Counted from the first letter of the stretch, positions 41,086-50,038 are shown. The stretch is 64,000 nt of DNA from VRUE01 sp963703175 (GCA_963703175.1 OY969794.1:744001-808000); one strand, 5' to 3'. Made by a program: numbers and translations. The notes: generated from the letters alone by a model not told the origin.

Positions 41086-42126
41086 CTAGCCGCTCGTGGA
41101 GACTCCGAGTTCCTTCTCGATCGCGGCGACCTTGCCGCTTTCGTCATCGAAGAACTCATCGTTGACCTTGCTCCAGCCGCCGAACTCGGCGATCTTGAAC
41201 AGGTCCTTGGGGGTGGGGAACTGTTTCGGGTCGACCAGTTTCGGGTTGACCGGGCGGTAGCCGTTTTCGGCCCAAATTTCCTGCCCGGCGTCAGACCAGA
41301 TGTAGTCGAGGAAATCCTGAGCAGCCGCGGGCGCGTCCTTGGTGACCGCGATCGGGGTTTCGATCTGGAGCGTGCTGGGCGGGATCACGTATTCGACGTC
41401 CTCGCCTTCGTCTTGCGCCTTGATCGCCTCGTTCTCGTAGCTGAGCAGGACATCGCCCTCGCCCTGGGTGAATGCGGCAAGCGCGTCGCGGCCACTACCG
41501 GGCTGGACGACGGTATTTTCGAGCAGGGCCTTGACCCCTTCGAGTGCCTCAGCTTCGGATTTGCCCTCGTGCAGCAGGGTCCCGTACACCGCCATGATGT
41601 TCCAGCGGGCCGAGCCGGAGCTGAACGGGTTGGGCGTAATCACGTCGACGTCCCCACTGAGCAGATCGTCGAAGGACTTGATGCCGTCCGGATTACCCTT
41701 GCGGGTAACGATCACGACGACCGAGTTCTCGGCGATCCCGTCGTATTTCTGCTTGTCCCAGTCTTTGGAGACGAGTTCGCCTTCTTCGACCAGCCGTTCC
41801 ATATCGCCGGCCTGGGAAAAGTGGACGACCGACGCGGGCTGGCCGGCGACGACGGCGCGGCTCTGGTCGCCGGAGGCGCCGAAAGAGTTGCTGAAGCTCA
41901 CACCGGAACCGGCCGAGGTTGCTTCGAAGCCGGGCTCCAGAGCTTCCTGGTAGACCGATTCGGGAGTCGAGTAGCCGACCACGTCGAGCTTGCCCCCACT
42001 CCCGGATGAGCCCGAGGTCGAGTCGTCGCTGCTGCCGCAACCGGCCACCGCCAGGGCAACCAGCGCGAGCAGGGCGGCCACAAAACCCAATCCGATCGTC
42101 TTCCTGCCCTTGCCAGGGTTCGTCAT
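41086..42126 (-). CDS. sbp: Sulfate-binding lipoprotein of the cysTWA system
   Basis: The 346-residue product has a lipobox (AVAGC), a Ser/Gly spacer, and the sulfate-binding protein motifs KLDVVGYSTPESVYQEALEPGF, NSFGASGDQSRAVVAGQPASVVHFS, TRKGNPDGIKSFDDL and AGQEIWAENGYRPVNPKL. Its position directly before cysTWA makes it the cognate receptor for sulfate or thiosulfate. AAGGGAA precedes the ATG at 42126. The 270-base leader holds a large palindrome (42250-42346). A paralog without transporter genes lies at 19242-20243. Confidence 0.93.
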   Translation of the reverse strand: MTNPGKGRKTIGLGFVAALLALVALAVAGCGSSDDSTSGSSGSGGKLDVVGYSTPESVYQEALEPGFEATSAGSGVSFSNSFGASGDQSRAVVAGQPASVVHFSQAGDMERLVEEGELVSKDWDKQKYDGIAENSVVVIVTRKGNPDGIKSFDDLLSGDVDVITPNPFSSGSARWNIMAVYGTLLHEGKSEAEALEGVKALLENTVVQPGSGRDALAAFTQGEGDVLLSYENEAIKAQDEGEDVEYVIPPSTLQIETPIAVTKDAPAAAQDFLDYIWSDAGQEIWAENGYRPVNPKLVDPKQFPTPKDLFKIAEFGGWSKVNDEFFDDESGKVAAIEKELGVSTSG

Positions 42127-42249
42127 CTAACCCGTTCCCTTCTTTCTTGATGAAGTTAATGAGGAATGAAGGCGGGCACCTTAGCAGAAAGTCGATCAGC
42201 AAAGTAGGGAATTACTCGAACGCCGCAGGTCGGGGTCCATGGGCTACGG

Positions 42250-42346
42250 CGCGCGGGTCCTGTCACGGCGGCCCTCCCCCATGTGCTCGGACTCGCTTCG
42301 CGAGCCCTCCGCTATGGGGGACCCCCGCCGCCGTGCCACCCGCGCG
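42250..42346. repeat. 97-bp imperfect palindrome upstream of sbp
   Basis: Arms of about 33 bases pair with small bulges; an inner CTCG-CTTC-CGAG hairpin sits in the middle. One arm has CGGGTCCTGTC where the other has CGGGTGGC, the same asymmetry as in the arms of the element at 58342-58486. It lies between the stop of the Rrf2 gene and the sulfate operon. Confidence 0.65.
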
Positions 42347-42396
42347 AGGAGCGCTTAGGGAGGGAACCTACGGCGTGCGAGCGTGGTGAGATGGAA

Positions 42397-42852
42397 CTAG
42401 CGGGGGGCCCAAGCGTCGGGCTCGGCGGCGAGATCCCTGATCTCGGCCGGGAGCTCGCCGGCTACTAGGTCGGCGAGGGTTACGTGCTCTAGGACGGCGC
42501 GGAGGTTGGCGCGTACGGCGATCCAGACCTCCTGTAGGTGCTCGGCGTGACCGCGGTACTCGATGTCCTCTGGTGGCGAGGACTGCACGTGGGCGATCGG
42601 GCCCTCGACTGCACGGACGACGTCGGCGATCGTCACCTCGTCGGCGGGCTTGGCCAGCCAGTAGCCGCCCTTCGCCCCACGCCGCGCGCGGACGATGCCG
42701 TGATGCTTCAGCTCGAGCAGGATGTGCTCGAGGAATTGAAGCGGGATGTCCTGGGCGTCGGCCAGCCGCTCGCCCTTAACGGGCTCGTCACCAGCCGCCG
42801 CCAGCTCCGCGGCGGCGCGTACGGCGTAATCAGCCTTTGCCGAAACTCGCAT
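42397..42852 (-). CDS. Rrf2-family regulator beside the sulfate genes (CymR-like)
   Basis: The 151-residue winged-helix protein (VSAKADYAVRAAAELA, IPLQFLEHILLELKHHGIVRARRGAKGGYWLAKP, VTIADVVRAVEGP) is a paralog of 30335-30790 and also lacks cysteines. Its location between the sulfate ABC operon and a TauE/SafE gene suggests control of sulfur uptake, like CymR in Firmicutes. A palindrome just before its start codon is a good autoregulatory site. The start is the ATG at 42852. Confidence 0.9.
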   Translation of the reverse strand: MRVSAKADYAVRAAAELAAAGDEPVKGERLADAQDIPLQFLEHILLELKHHGIVRARRGAKGGYWLAKPADEVTIADVVRAVEGPIAHVQSSPPEDIEYRGHAEHLQEVWIAVRANLRAVLEHVTLADLVAGELPAEIRDLAAEPDAWAPR

Positions 42853-42858
42853 AGGGCT

Positions 42859-42883
42859 AGTTAATCAGGGCGCCTGATCAACT
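42859..42883 (-). promoter_or_regulatory. Operator-like palindrome between tauE and the Rrf2 gene
   Basis: Eleven-base arms (AGTTAATCAGG and CCTGATCAACT, one mismatch) flank GCG. It overlaps the tauE stop codon and ends six bases before the Rrf2 start, an expected autoregulatory position. Confidence 0.55.
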
Positions 42884-43789
42884 GGCTGATTCGAGAGCCA
42901 GCTCTGCAGCTTCGCGTTCGCGGCGGCGGTGGAGGATGCGCGGGGCGGCGAGGATTGCGGCCAAGCCGATGCCGGCGATGAGAGCGGCGATCGGCCAGAC
43001 GTTGGGGTCGCCCTTCTGGATCGTGACTATGCCGGAGCCGACGAGGACCAAGCCAAGAGCGGTGCGGATGAAGCCCTGCGGGGCTTTGCTGGAGAGGGCG
43101 GCGCCAATGATCACCCCGGGGATCGAGCCGATCAGGATGTTGCCGGCGAGGACGAAATCGACATTGCCACCAAGCCAATGGGCGATCCCAGCCGCCCAGA
43201 GCAGGACGGCAGCGTGGAAGACGTCGGTCCCGACGACTTTTTTGGGCGCCAGCCGGTAGACGGCGATCAGCAGGATCGCGATCACGGTGCCCGAGCCGGC
43301 CGAGGTGACGCCAATCACGAAACCGGTCGTCGCCCCGATCAACACCGCGGCGACTTTGTGTCGGCGTTCGACATCGAAGCGATCGCGCTCCTCAACCAGG
43401 TTGCGCAGGATCAGCGCCCGCGCAAGCGTGATGATGCCGACCATCAGCAGGGTGCCGCCGAGCACCGCGTAGACAAGCGAGTCGAGCCGGTCTTCGCCGA
43501 CATGCTGCTCGATGATCGAGACCAGCGCCACACCGCCTACCGCAGCTGGGACGCTGCCCAGCGCCAACCATTTGACCAGCTCCATGTTCACGGTCTTCAT
43601 CCGCAGGTGGCGCCAGCCCCCCACCGTCTTGGTCACAGCCGAGTAGAAGATGTCGGTACCGATTGCCGTGGTTGGCTGAATCCCGAAGATCAGGATCAGT
43701 AACGGCGTCATCAGCGATCCCCCGCCCATACCCGTCATGCCGACGAGCACGCCAATGCCTAGACCAAAGAAAATGATTGCCGGGTCCAT
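42878..43789 (-). CDS. TauE/SafE-family sulfite/anion exporter
   Basis: The 303-residue protein has about eight transmembrane helices and the duplicated family motif: GLGIGVLVGMTGMGGGSLMTP in the first half and GVTSAGSGTVIAILLI in the second. TauE/SafE proteins move sulfite, sulfoacetate or similar sulfur anions. It lies upstream of the Rrf2 gene on the same strand and close to the sulfate operon, which supports a sulfur role. The ATG at 43789 is preceded by GGGGG; TTG at 43792 is possible. Confidence 0.88.
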   Translation of the reverse strand: MDPAIIFFGLGIGVLVGMTGMGGGSLMTPLLILIFGIQPTTAIGTDIFYSAVTKTVGGWRHLRMKTVNMELVKWLALGSVPAAVGGVALVSIIEQHVGEDRLDSLVYAVLGGTLLMVGIITLARALILRNLVEERDRFDVERRHKVAAVLIGATTGFVIGVTSAGSGTVIAILLIAVYRLAPKKVVGTDVFHAAVLLWAAGIAHWLGGNVDFVLAGNILIGSIPGVIIGAALSSKAPQGFIRTALGLVLVGSGIVTIQKGDPNVWPIAALIAGIGLAAILAAPRILHRRREREAAELALESAS

Positions 43790-43817
43790 CAAATGCCCCC
43801 AAGGTGGTTATCGACTT

Positions 43818-43838
43818 TCCTGACCTCTTTGGTCAGGA
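43818..43838. promoter_or_regulatory. Operator-like palindrome between tauE and the ThiZ-like gene
   Basis: TCCTGACC and GGTCAGGA are perfect eight-base half sites across TCTTT in the 75-base gap between divergent starts. It may serve both directions. Its CCTGA core also appears in the palindrome at 42859-42883. Confidence 0.5.
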
Positions 43839-43864
43839 GCGGGGAGTGCGCCAGGATATCCAAT

Positions 43865-44680
43865 GTGGGCGCGGAAACCAAGCAATTCGCCGCTGCTCTG
43901 CCGGCGCCTGCCGGTGGCCAGCCGAGCGCGGAAGTCTCGATACGCGGCCTGGGGCACGCCTACGGTGAGCTGCGGGCAATCGACCGGCTCGACCTCGAGG
44001 TGCCGGCGCGCGGTGTCCTCGGCCTGGTCGGCCCTTCGGGCTGCGGCAAGTCGACCCTGCTCGAGCTGATCGCCGGCCTGCAACAGCCAAGCAGCGGCGA
44101 GATCGGAGTGGGTGACGGGACCGGTCCGGATGAGCGTTTGGCCCGTTGCGCCTTCATGCCCCAGCGCGACATGCTGCTGCCCTGGCTATCGGCGATCGAC
44201 AACGCGGCGCTGGCCCTGCGCAACCGCGGCGTCCGCCGCGGGGCGGCGCGAACCGAGGCCGGCCTGCTCTTCGAGCGCTTCGGCCTGGCCGGCTTCGAGG
44301 GCGCGCGCCCGGCGGAGCTTTCGGGCGGGATGCGGCAACGGGTCGCGTTCCTGCGCACCCTTGTCGCCGGCAAGCCGGTGTTGGCGCTGGACGAGCCCTT
44401 CGCCTCGCTCGACGCGATCACCCGGGCCGAGATGCAGGGATGGCTCGCGTCGGCGCTGCGCGCCGACCCGCGCACGGTCGTCCTCGTCAGCCACGACGTC
44501 GAGGAGGCCCTCTACCTCTCCGACCGCGTCGCCGTGCTCTCGGCGCGGCCGGCGCGCGTGGTCGCGGAGCTGAGCGCGCCGTCGCCCAGAGCACCCGACC
44601 GTGATGCGGCAGTTACCGACCCGGCGTTCGTCGCCGTGCGCGAGCACGCGATGACCGCACTCCACATGGGAATTCGATGA
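43865..44680 (+). CDS. ABC transporter ATPase (ThiZ/nitrate-sulfonate-taurine type)
   Basis: The 271-residue ATPase has Walker A GPSGCGKSTLLELIAGL, Q-loop FMPQRDMLLPWLSAIDNAALALRNRG (PQ..LLPW is typical for this class), signature LSGGMRQRVAFLRTL, Walker B VLALDEPFASLD and H-loop VSHDVEEALYL. It starts with GTG at 43865 with AGGAT ten bases upstream. The permease and binding protein follow, so it energises uptake of a thiamine-pyrimidine precursor or a related small molecule. Confidence 0.88.
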   Translation: MGAETKQFAAALPAPAGGQPSAEVSIRGLGHAYGELRAIDRLDLEVPARGVLGLVGPSGCGKSTLLELIAGLQQPSSGEIGVGDGTGPDERLARCAFMPQRDMLLPWLSAIDNAALALRNRGVRRGAARTEAGLLFERFGLAGFEGARPAELSGGMRQRVAFLRTLVAGKPVLALDEPFASLDAITRAEMQGWLASALRADPRTVVLVSHDVEEALYLSDRVAVLSARPARVVAELSAPSPRAPDRDAAVTDPAFVAVREHAMTALHMGIR

Positions 44681-44684
44681 TGGC

Positions 44685-44724
44685 CTGGCGACTTACCCCC
44701 CCATATAGGTCGGAAACTCGCCAG
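44685..44724. repeat. ATA-loop imperfect hairpin between ATPase and permease genes
   Basis: CTGGCGA (44685-44691) pairs with TCGCCAG (44718-44724); a weaker inner stem closes a CCCCATATAGG loop. It fills the 55-base gap between two genes of one operon. Confidence 0.5.
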
Positions 44725-44735
44725 TGGGGGCGGCG

Positions 44736-45488
44736 ATGAAACGCTGGGGGGCGCCGTTGCTTGTCCTGGCGACCCTGATCGGCCTCTGGCAGGTCGCCGC
44801 CTCCACCGGCGCCCTCGCCGACCTGCTCAACCTCGAATCGTTCCTCGTCCCCTCCCCCGCCGAAATCGCCTCATCGCTGTGGGAGAACCGCTCGCTGCTC
44901 GCCGAAAACGCCTGGGTGACGCTGCGGGAGATCCTGCTCGGCTTCCTGATCGGGCTGGCGGCGGGACTTGCCTTTGCCGTGGGGCTGCGTCTCTCCGAGA
45001 CTCTGCGGCGCGCCTTTTACCCGTTGATGGTCGCTTCGCAGGCGATCCCGATCCTCGTCATCGCTCCAATCCTGGTCGTCTGGTTCGGCTTTGGGATTGG
45101 ACCGAAGTTGGTTGTGGTGGCATTGCTCTGCTTCTTCCCGATCGCCGTCGCCACCGCCGACGGGCTTCGCTCCGTCGACCCGGAGGCGACGAAGATGATG
45201 CGAACGCTCGACGCTTCGCGCTGGCAGGTTCTCTGGCGGGTCGAAGCGCCGACCGCCTTGCCTTACGTCTTCAGCGGCGCAAGGATCGCCGCGGCCTTCG
45301 CGCCGATCGGCGCCGTCTTCGGCGAGTGGGTCGGCGCGGACTCAGGGCTTGGTCACTTGATCCTGCTGGACAACGGACAGCTAGAGACGGCGCGGCTCTT
45401 TGCCGCGGCCACCGTCTTGGCCGCGATCGCCCTCCTGCTCTTCGGCTTTTTGGCCTTCGCAGAGCGCCGCATCGTCACTTGGCGATAG
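44736..45488 (+). CDS. ABC transporter permease (ThiX-like)
   Basis: The 250-residue permease has six helices and the SsuC/ThiX pattern: VPSPAEIASSLWENRSLLAENAWVTLREILLGFLIG, QAIPILVIAPILVVWFGFGIGPKLVVVALLCFFPI and the EAA loop DASRWQVLWRVEAPTALPYVFSGARIAAA. GGGGGCGG supports the ATG at 44736; a GTG at 44724 is an alternative. Binding protein follows at 10 bases. Confidence 0.87.
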   Translation: MKRWGAPLLVLATLIGLWQVAASTGALADLLNLESFLVPSPAEIASSLWENRSLLAENAWVTLREILLGFLIGLAAGLAFAVGLRLSETLRRAFYPLMVASQAIPILVIAPILVVWFGFGIGPKLVVVALLCFFPIAVATADGLRSVDPEATKMMRTLDASRWQVLWRVEAPTALPYVFSGARIAAAFAPIGAVFGEWVGADSGLGHLILLDNGQLETARLFAAATVLAAIALLLFGFLAFAERRIVTWR

Positions 45489-45498
45489 AAAGCAGGGG

Positions 45499-46506
45499 AT
45501 GACGTCCCTCCGCTTGCCGGCGTTAGCCGCTGCCGTCGCCCTGATCGTGCTCGCCTTGGGCCTCGCCGCTTGCGGTGAGAAGAGCGAGAACAGCACCGGC
45601 GCTCAGACCGAACCGCTCAGCCTGACGCTCGACTTCTATCCCAACCCCGACCACGCCGGCATCTACATGGCCGACAAGCTCGGCTACTTTGCCGATGCCG
45701 GCCTCGACGTCTCAATCCACACGCCCTCGGACCCCGCCGCGCCGATCAAGCAGGTCGCCGCCGGGCAGACCGACCTGGCGATCTCCTACGAGCCCGAGGT
45801 ATTGCTGGCGCGTGAACAGGGGCTCGACGTGATCGCGGTTGGGGCCATCGTCGACCGCCCGCTGACCTCGCTGATCTGGCTGAAGAAGTCCGGAATCGAC
45901 GGCGTCGCCGACCTGCGTGGCAAGACGATCGCCACCGCCGGCATCCCCTACCAGGACGCCTACCTGAAGACGATCCTCGCCCGCGCCAAGCTGACGCCCT
46001 CCGACGTCGATACGGTCAACGTCGGCTACGGCCTGCTGCCGGCCTTGGTCGGCGGCCGCGCCCAGGCGATGCTCGGCGGCTTCAGCAATGTCGAGGGCGT
46101 CGACCTGCGCCTGCGCGGCAAAGATCCAGTCGTCACCCCCGTTGACAAGCTCGGCGTGCCGACCTACGACGAGCTGGTCCTGGTCGCCAACCACAAGCAG
46201 CTCGAAGAAAATCCGCAGCGAATCCGGCTCTTCCTCGGCGCCCTCGCCCGCGGCACCGCCGCCGCCATCAAGAGCCCCGCCGCGACCACCGAGGCGCTGC
46301 TGGCGGCAAATTCCGACCTTGACCCCAAGCTAACCCGGGCCGAGGTCGAGGCGACCCTGCCACTGCTCTCCAAGCGCGGCGTGATGGACGTCAGCGAGTG
46401 GACGGCGTTCATTGCCTGGATGAGGGAAAACGAGCTGATCTCCGGCAACCCGTCGACCGCCGAAGTGCTCAGCAACGCCTACCTAGCGGGCGAGATCCCC
46501 AATTAG
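45499..46506 (+). CDS. NMT1/THI5-like binding lipoprotein (ThiY-like)
   Basis: The 335-residue product has lipobox LAAC and the THI5-like pattern: LTLDFYPNPDHAGIYMADKLGYFADAGLDV, PIKQVAAGQTDLAISYEPEVLLAREQGLDVIAVGAIVDRPLTSLIWLKKSGI, DLRGKTIATAGIP and GGFSNVEGVDL. The PNPDHAG sequence at the ligand cleft matches formyl-aminopyrimidine (HMP precursor) binding proteins of ThiXYZ systems. No TPP riboswitch is evident in the 75 bases upstream of the operon. Its 3' end overlaps the convergent GGDEF-EAL gene by 24 bases. Confidence 0.82.
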   Translation: MTSLRLPALAAAVALIVLALGLAACGEKSENSTGAQTEPLSLTLDFYPNPDHAGIYMADKLGYFADAGLDVSIHTPSDPAAPIKQVAAGQTDLAISYEPEVLLAREQGLDVIAVGAIVDRPLTSLIWLKKSGIDGVADLRGKTIATAGIPYQDAYLKTILARAKLTPSDVDTVNVGYGLLPALVGGRAQAMLGGFSNVEGVDLRLRGKDPVVTPVDKLGVPTYDELVLVANHKQLEENPQRIRLFLGALARGTAAAIKSPAATTEALLAANSDLDPKLTRAEVEATLPLLSKRGVMDVSEWTAFIAWMRENELISGNPSTAEVLSNAYLAGEIPN

Positions 46507-48777
46507 CTCGAAGCCGCCCTCGCGCAGCAGGGTGGTCACTTTCTGCGGTGCCAGCGGACGCGAGAAGAGGTGTCCCTGGGCGTAGTCGCAGCCGAGGCGG
46601 CGCAGCTCGGAGAGCTGCGCCTCGTTCTCGACCCCCTCGGCGATCGCGTCGAGCGAAAGGGCGCGCGCCATCCCGATCACGGCCTCGACGATCGCCGTGC
46701 GCTCCTGCTCAAGACCGAGGCCGTCGACGAAGGAGCGGTCGATCTTCAGTGCGTCGAAGGGAAAGCGGTTGAGATAGGCAAGCGAGGAGTAGCCGGTGCC
46801 GAAGTCGTCGAGCACGAGGCGGATGCCGATCTCGCTCAGTTCCTCCAAGGTCGCGATCGCGGTGGCGGACTCCTCGACTAGGACGCTCTCGGTTACCTCC
46901 AAACGCAGGTTGACGGGGTCGAGGCCGGTGCGGGCGAGGATCTCGCGCACCGAGTCGGCCAGGTCGCGGTGTGCCACCTGGCGCGCCGAGAGGTTGACGG
47001 CGACGTCGAGTGGGCGCTCGTCGGGACGTAGCTCGTGCCAGCCGAGGGCCTGGCGGCTGGCGGTCTCCTGAACCCAGCGTCCGATCGGCTCGATCAGGCC
47101 GCTGTCCTCGGCGATCGAGACGAACTCGCCGGGGTCGAGCAGGCCGCGCTCGGGGTGGTTCCAGCGGACCAGCGCCTCGAGGCCGACTATCTCGCCACTT
47201 CCAAGCGCGATTACCGGCTGGTAGTGGAGCTCAAACTCGTCACGGTCGAGCGCGTGGCGCAGCTCGCGCTCGGTCTCCAGCCGGCGTATAGCGCGCGCCC
47301 GCATCGCGGCGTCAAAGAGCTCGCAGCGGCCTCGCCCCCGCTCCTTCGCCCTATACATCGCGGCGTCGGCGTCGCGGATCAAGAGCTCGGCGTCAACTGG
47401 CTCGCGGCCTGTGGGCCGCGCCACGGCGATGCCGATGCTGGCGGTGACGAAATGGTCGGCACCGCCCATTGGGTAGGGCTCCGAGAAGGCGCCCGCGACC
47501 CGGTCGGCGATCGCCATCGCCTCGTCCTCATCGGTGAGGCGATCGACCAGGATGCCGAACTCATCCCCACCAAAGCGGGCGACGATGTCACCGGGTCGCA
47601 GGTGGGCGCGTAGACGCGGGGCCACCGCCTGGAGGAGGTCATCACCGGCGTGATGGCCGATGCTGTCGTTGATCAGCTTGAAGTGGTCGAGGTCGAGGAA
47701 GAGGATGCCGACCGGTGAGCCCGAGGCGAGGCTGCGGCGCAGGGCGTCGCGCAGCGAGTCGACGAAGCTGAGCCGGTTGGGTAGGCCGGTGAGCGCGTCG
47801 TGCAGGACCCGGTGGCGCAACGCCTCATCGGCGCTGTGGCGCTCGAGCGCATCGGCCAGCACGTTTGCCGAAGCCTGCACGAAGTGAACGTCTTGGGGAG
47901 TGAAGCGACTCGGCTCGGTCGAGTGGATATCGAGCACCCCGAAGGGCCGCTCCTTGCCCGCGATCGGCACGGCGAGGCTGCTGCGCACCCCCAACACGCG
48001 TAACGCTGGCGGCATCGAGAAGCGCTTCTCGCTGGACCAGTCGTCGATGATCACGTGCAGGCCGGACTCCAACGCTGCACCGGCGTGAGAGTCGCGGGCC
48101 GCTGAAGCGCGGCGCTCGGCACCGCCGCCCCGCTCCTCAAGCCCGGCGCGAAGGTGAAGCCGGCGTCCCTCACGGCCCGCCTCCCAAACACAGGCCGCCT
48201 CGACCCCGTCAATCTCGGTCATCAGCGGCACTGCCTCCTTGGCCAGTTTGACCGGGTCGCCGTCCTGCAATGCAAAGCGGCCGAGCCGCGCGACCGCTGC
48301 CTGCTGGGCGGCGGCTCGCTGCAGCTCCTGCTCGGCAATCTTGCGCTCGGTGATGTCGTAGAGGACGCCGTGCCAGACCTGAACACCCTCTTGGTCGGGC
48401 TCGAGCACCGCCTCGTCAAGGATCCAGACGACAGCACCCTCGCGGGTGATCATCCGGTAGTCAACCGGCGGGGCGCCGCCGTCGGCAACGACCTTGCGGG
48501 TCTCCTGCTCGAGTGCGCGCTCGCGATCATCGGGGTGAAGGCGCTCGGCCCAGAGCCCCGGATCGGCCATCCACTCCTCCGGGCTGTAACCAAGGATCTC
48601 CTCGATCTGGGGACTGACGTAGCGCCAGCGACCCCGCTCTCCCAGCTCGCAGGAATAGACGATCGCCGGCAGGCGCTCGATCAGACGGCGGTAGTCGTCC
48701 CCCGCCGACGAGATCTCATCGAGGAACTCGGTTACCCGCTCCTCGGGCCAGCCGTCACCCACGCCTGGATTGTCCAT
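46483..48777 (-). CDS. PAS-GAF-GGDEF-EAL cyclic-di-GMP protein
   Basis: The 764-residue cytosolic protein has a PAS domain (about 25-155, ending DITERKIAEQELQ), a GAF domain (about 165-315), a GGDEF domain with intact RFGGDEFGIL (about 400) and an EAL domain with GLEALVRW (about 534), VTESVLVEES, and DDFGTGYSSLAYL. Key residues for both diguanylate cyclase and phosphodiesterase activity are present, so it may be bifunctional with sensing at the N-terminus. No transmembrane helix or signal peptide is seen. It starts with the ATG at 48777, 31 bases after the glycosylase gene. Confidence 0.92.
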   Translation of the reverse strand: MDNPGVGDGWPEERVTEFLDEISSAGDDYRRLIERLPAIVYSCELGERGRWRYVSPQIEEILGYSPEEWMADPGLWAERLHPDDRERALEQETRKVVADGGAPPVDYRMITREGAVVWILDEAVLEPDQEGVQVWHGVLYDITERKIAEQELQRAAAQQAAVARLGRFALQDGDPVKLAKEAVPLMTEIDGVEAACVWEAGREGRRLHLRAGLEERGGGAERRASAARDSHAGAALESGLHVIIDDWSSEKRFSMPPALRVLGVRSSLAVPIAGKERPFGVLDIHSTEPSRFTPQDVHFVQASANVLADALERHSADEALRHRVLHDALTGLPNRLSFVDSLRDALRRSLASGSPVGILFLDLDHFKLINDSIGHHAGDDLLQAVAPRLRAHLRPGDIVARFGGDEFGILVDRLTDEDEAMAIADRVAGAFSEPYPMGGADHFVTASIGIAVARPTGREPVDAELLIRDADAAMYRAKERGRGRCELFDAAMRARAIRRLETERELRHALDRDEFELHYQPVIALGSGEIVGLEALVRWNHPERGLLDPGEFVSIAEDSGLIEPIGRWVQETASRQALGWHELRPDERPLDVAVNLSARQVAHRDLADSVREILARTGLDPVNLRLEVTESVLVEESATAIATLEELSEIGIRLVLDDFGTGYSSLAYLNRFPFDALKIDRSFVDGLGLEQERTAIVEAVIGMARALSLDAIAEGVENEAQLSELRRLGCDYAQGHLFSRPLAPQKVTTLLREGGFELIGDLAR

Positions 48778-48807
48778 GCGGGCCTATCGACAGCACGCCT
48801 GGTTTCT

Positions 48808-49716
48808 TTATTTGTACAAGCCGATCGTCCACATGCCTGCGAGCCCGCGGAAGGGGGCATATGGCGCGTAGAACTCCTCGACCTCCTCGACCGTGGCGCG
48901 GCGGCCCAAACCAGCGAGGCGACTGACCAACTTCAGATAGATCAGGTCGCCGGCCGGAAGCGAGTCGGGATCGCCGCGTCCAAACAGGCCCAAGCACTGC
49001 ACGGTCCAGGATCCGATCTCAGGGATCGCCAACAGACGCGCGTCTCCAGCAGGCTCACCCGGAGACACCCGCCCGGCGGCGATCTCACGAGCAACTGCCC
49101 GCAGGGCGATTGCGCGGCCCGGCGAGAGATCCATCGCGGCAAGTTCAGCTGGCGCCCGGCCGGCGATCGTTGCTGCGCTGGGAACGTCGCGCAGCGCATC
49201 CCGGTCCCGGCCCAGTCGCGACCCCCAGCGACCGACGATGCGACGCTGGATGACCGCCGCCCGCTCGGTCTCGATCAGCTGCTTGACCACGGCCCAGGCG
49301 AGCGCCTCCCAGGCCCAGGGCCGGCGGCGCGGGCGCAGCCAGGGACGACGGCGCAGCTGCGGTCCCAGCAACGGGTCGCGGCGGAAGCGGCGGTAGAACT
49401 CGCCGAGGTCATCGTCGACGCCAAGCGCGAAGCGCATCCGCTCCACAGCGGTCTGCAGCTGGCCCGCACCGGCGGGACGATTAGTCAGGGGCGGCAGCGC
49501 CCGCGGCGCAGCGATCGTGCCCGGTTCGACCGGCTCGGCGCGGAGCATAACCCGCCCCCCGTCCGGCTGCCAGGCACGCACCAGGACGGGGCTCTCGCCG
49601 ACCTGGAGCAAACGCGAGACGACGCCGTTGCGAGCCCGCATCACCCGGTCCTCACTGCTGTATGCCGGCAGGCGAAACGGCGAAGCCGGCTTCACCTCTA
49701 CTTCGTGAGTTTTCAC
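48808..49716 (-). CDS. AlkA-like DNA-3-methyladenine glycosylase
   Basis: The 302-residue product fits the HhH-GPD superfamily: an N-terminal AlkA_N-like region, a central helical part (ALAWAVVKQLIETERAAVIQRRIV), the helix-hairpin-helix with IPEIGSWTVQCLGL (about 235) and the catalytic aspartate in PAGDLIYLK (about 254). It should remove alkylated bases such as 3-methyladenine. The ATG at 49716 overlaps the stop of a small upstream gene (ATGA). Confidence 0.88.
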   Translation of the reverse strand: MKTHEVEVKPASPFRLPAYSSEDRVMRARNGVVSRLLQVGESPVLVRAWQPDGGRVMLRAEPVEPGTIAAPRALPPLTNRPAGAGQLQTAVERMRFALGVDDDLGEFYRRFRRDPLLGPQLRRRPWLRPRRRPWAWEALAWAVVKQLIETERAAVIQRRIVGRWGSRLGRDRDALRDVPSAATIAGRAPAELAAMDLSPGRAIALRAVAREIAAGRVSPGEPAGDARLLAIPEIGSWTVQCLGLFGRGDPDSLPAGDLIYLKLVSRLAGLGRRATVEEVEEFYAPYAPFRGLAGMWTIGLYK

Positions 49717-49979
49717 CTGCCGAGCAGGTGTACGTCCACGAGAAAGGACCGGCTCGCTACGACCTTTTGCTGACGGTTCCGGCGCGGCAGCAATTGCCCC
49801 TGTGACTTCTTCGCCACGGCGCCCACGGCGCGAACCGCAGCCACGGTCGCGGCCCCCGCCAGGACGCCACCAACAGCCGCTACTACAGCGGTGCGGGCCT
49901 CGTTGCGAAGGGCCAGCGCACCGGGATTGTCGTGCGGCAGGACCCGGACTCGGACTGGCTCTAGCTCAAACTCGCTCAC
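49713..49979 (-). CDS. Small membrane-associated hypothetical protein
   Basis: The product of the GTG start at 49979 is 88 residues: a polar N-terminus, one hydrophobic helix (TAVVAAVGGVLAGAATVAAVRAVGAVA), and a basic tail (QLLPRRNRQQKVVASRSFLVDVHLLGR). It overlaps the glycosylase gene by four bases. I do not recognise a family. A TTG at 50021 would add 14 residues; the start is uncertain. Confidence 0.5.
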   Translation of the reverse strand: MSEFELEPVRVRVLPHDNPGALALRNEARTAVVAAVGGVLAGAATVAAVRAVGAVAKKSQGQLLPRRNRQQKVVASRSFLVDVHLLGR

Positions 49980-50038
49980 CCAGCCGACTGTAGCGATGCA
50001 GTCGGCCTCAACCCAGCGCAAAACCGGAAACTGCGTCG

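Noticed and set aside
43790..43864. TPP riboswitch upstream of the ThiZXY-like operon
   Set aside because: The gap is only 75 bases and lacks the conserved thi-box CTGAGA and ACCTGA...GATAATACC-like sequences; it holds an operator-like palindrome instead.
48154..49773. Plus-strand open frame of 539 codons
   Set aside because: It is antisense to the PAS-GGDEF-EAL and glycosylase genes; GC-rich DNA often keeps the opposite frame open.
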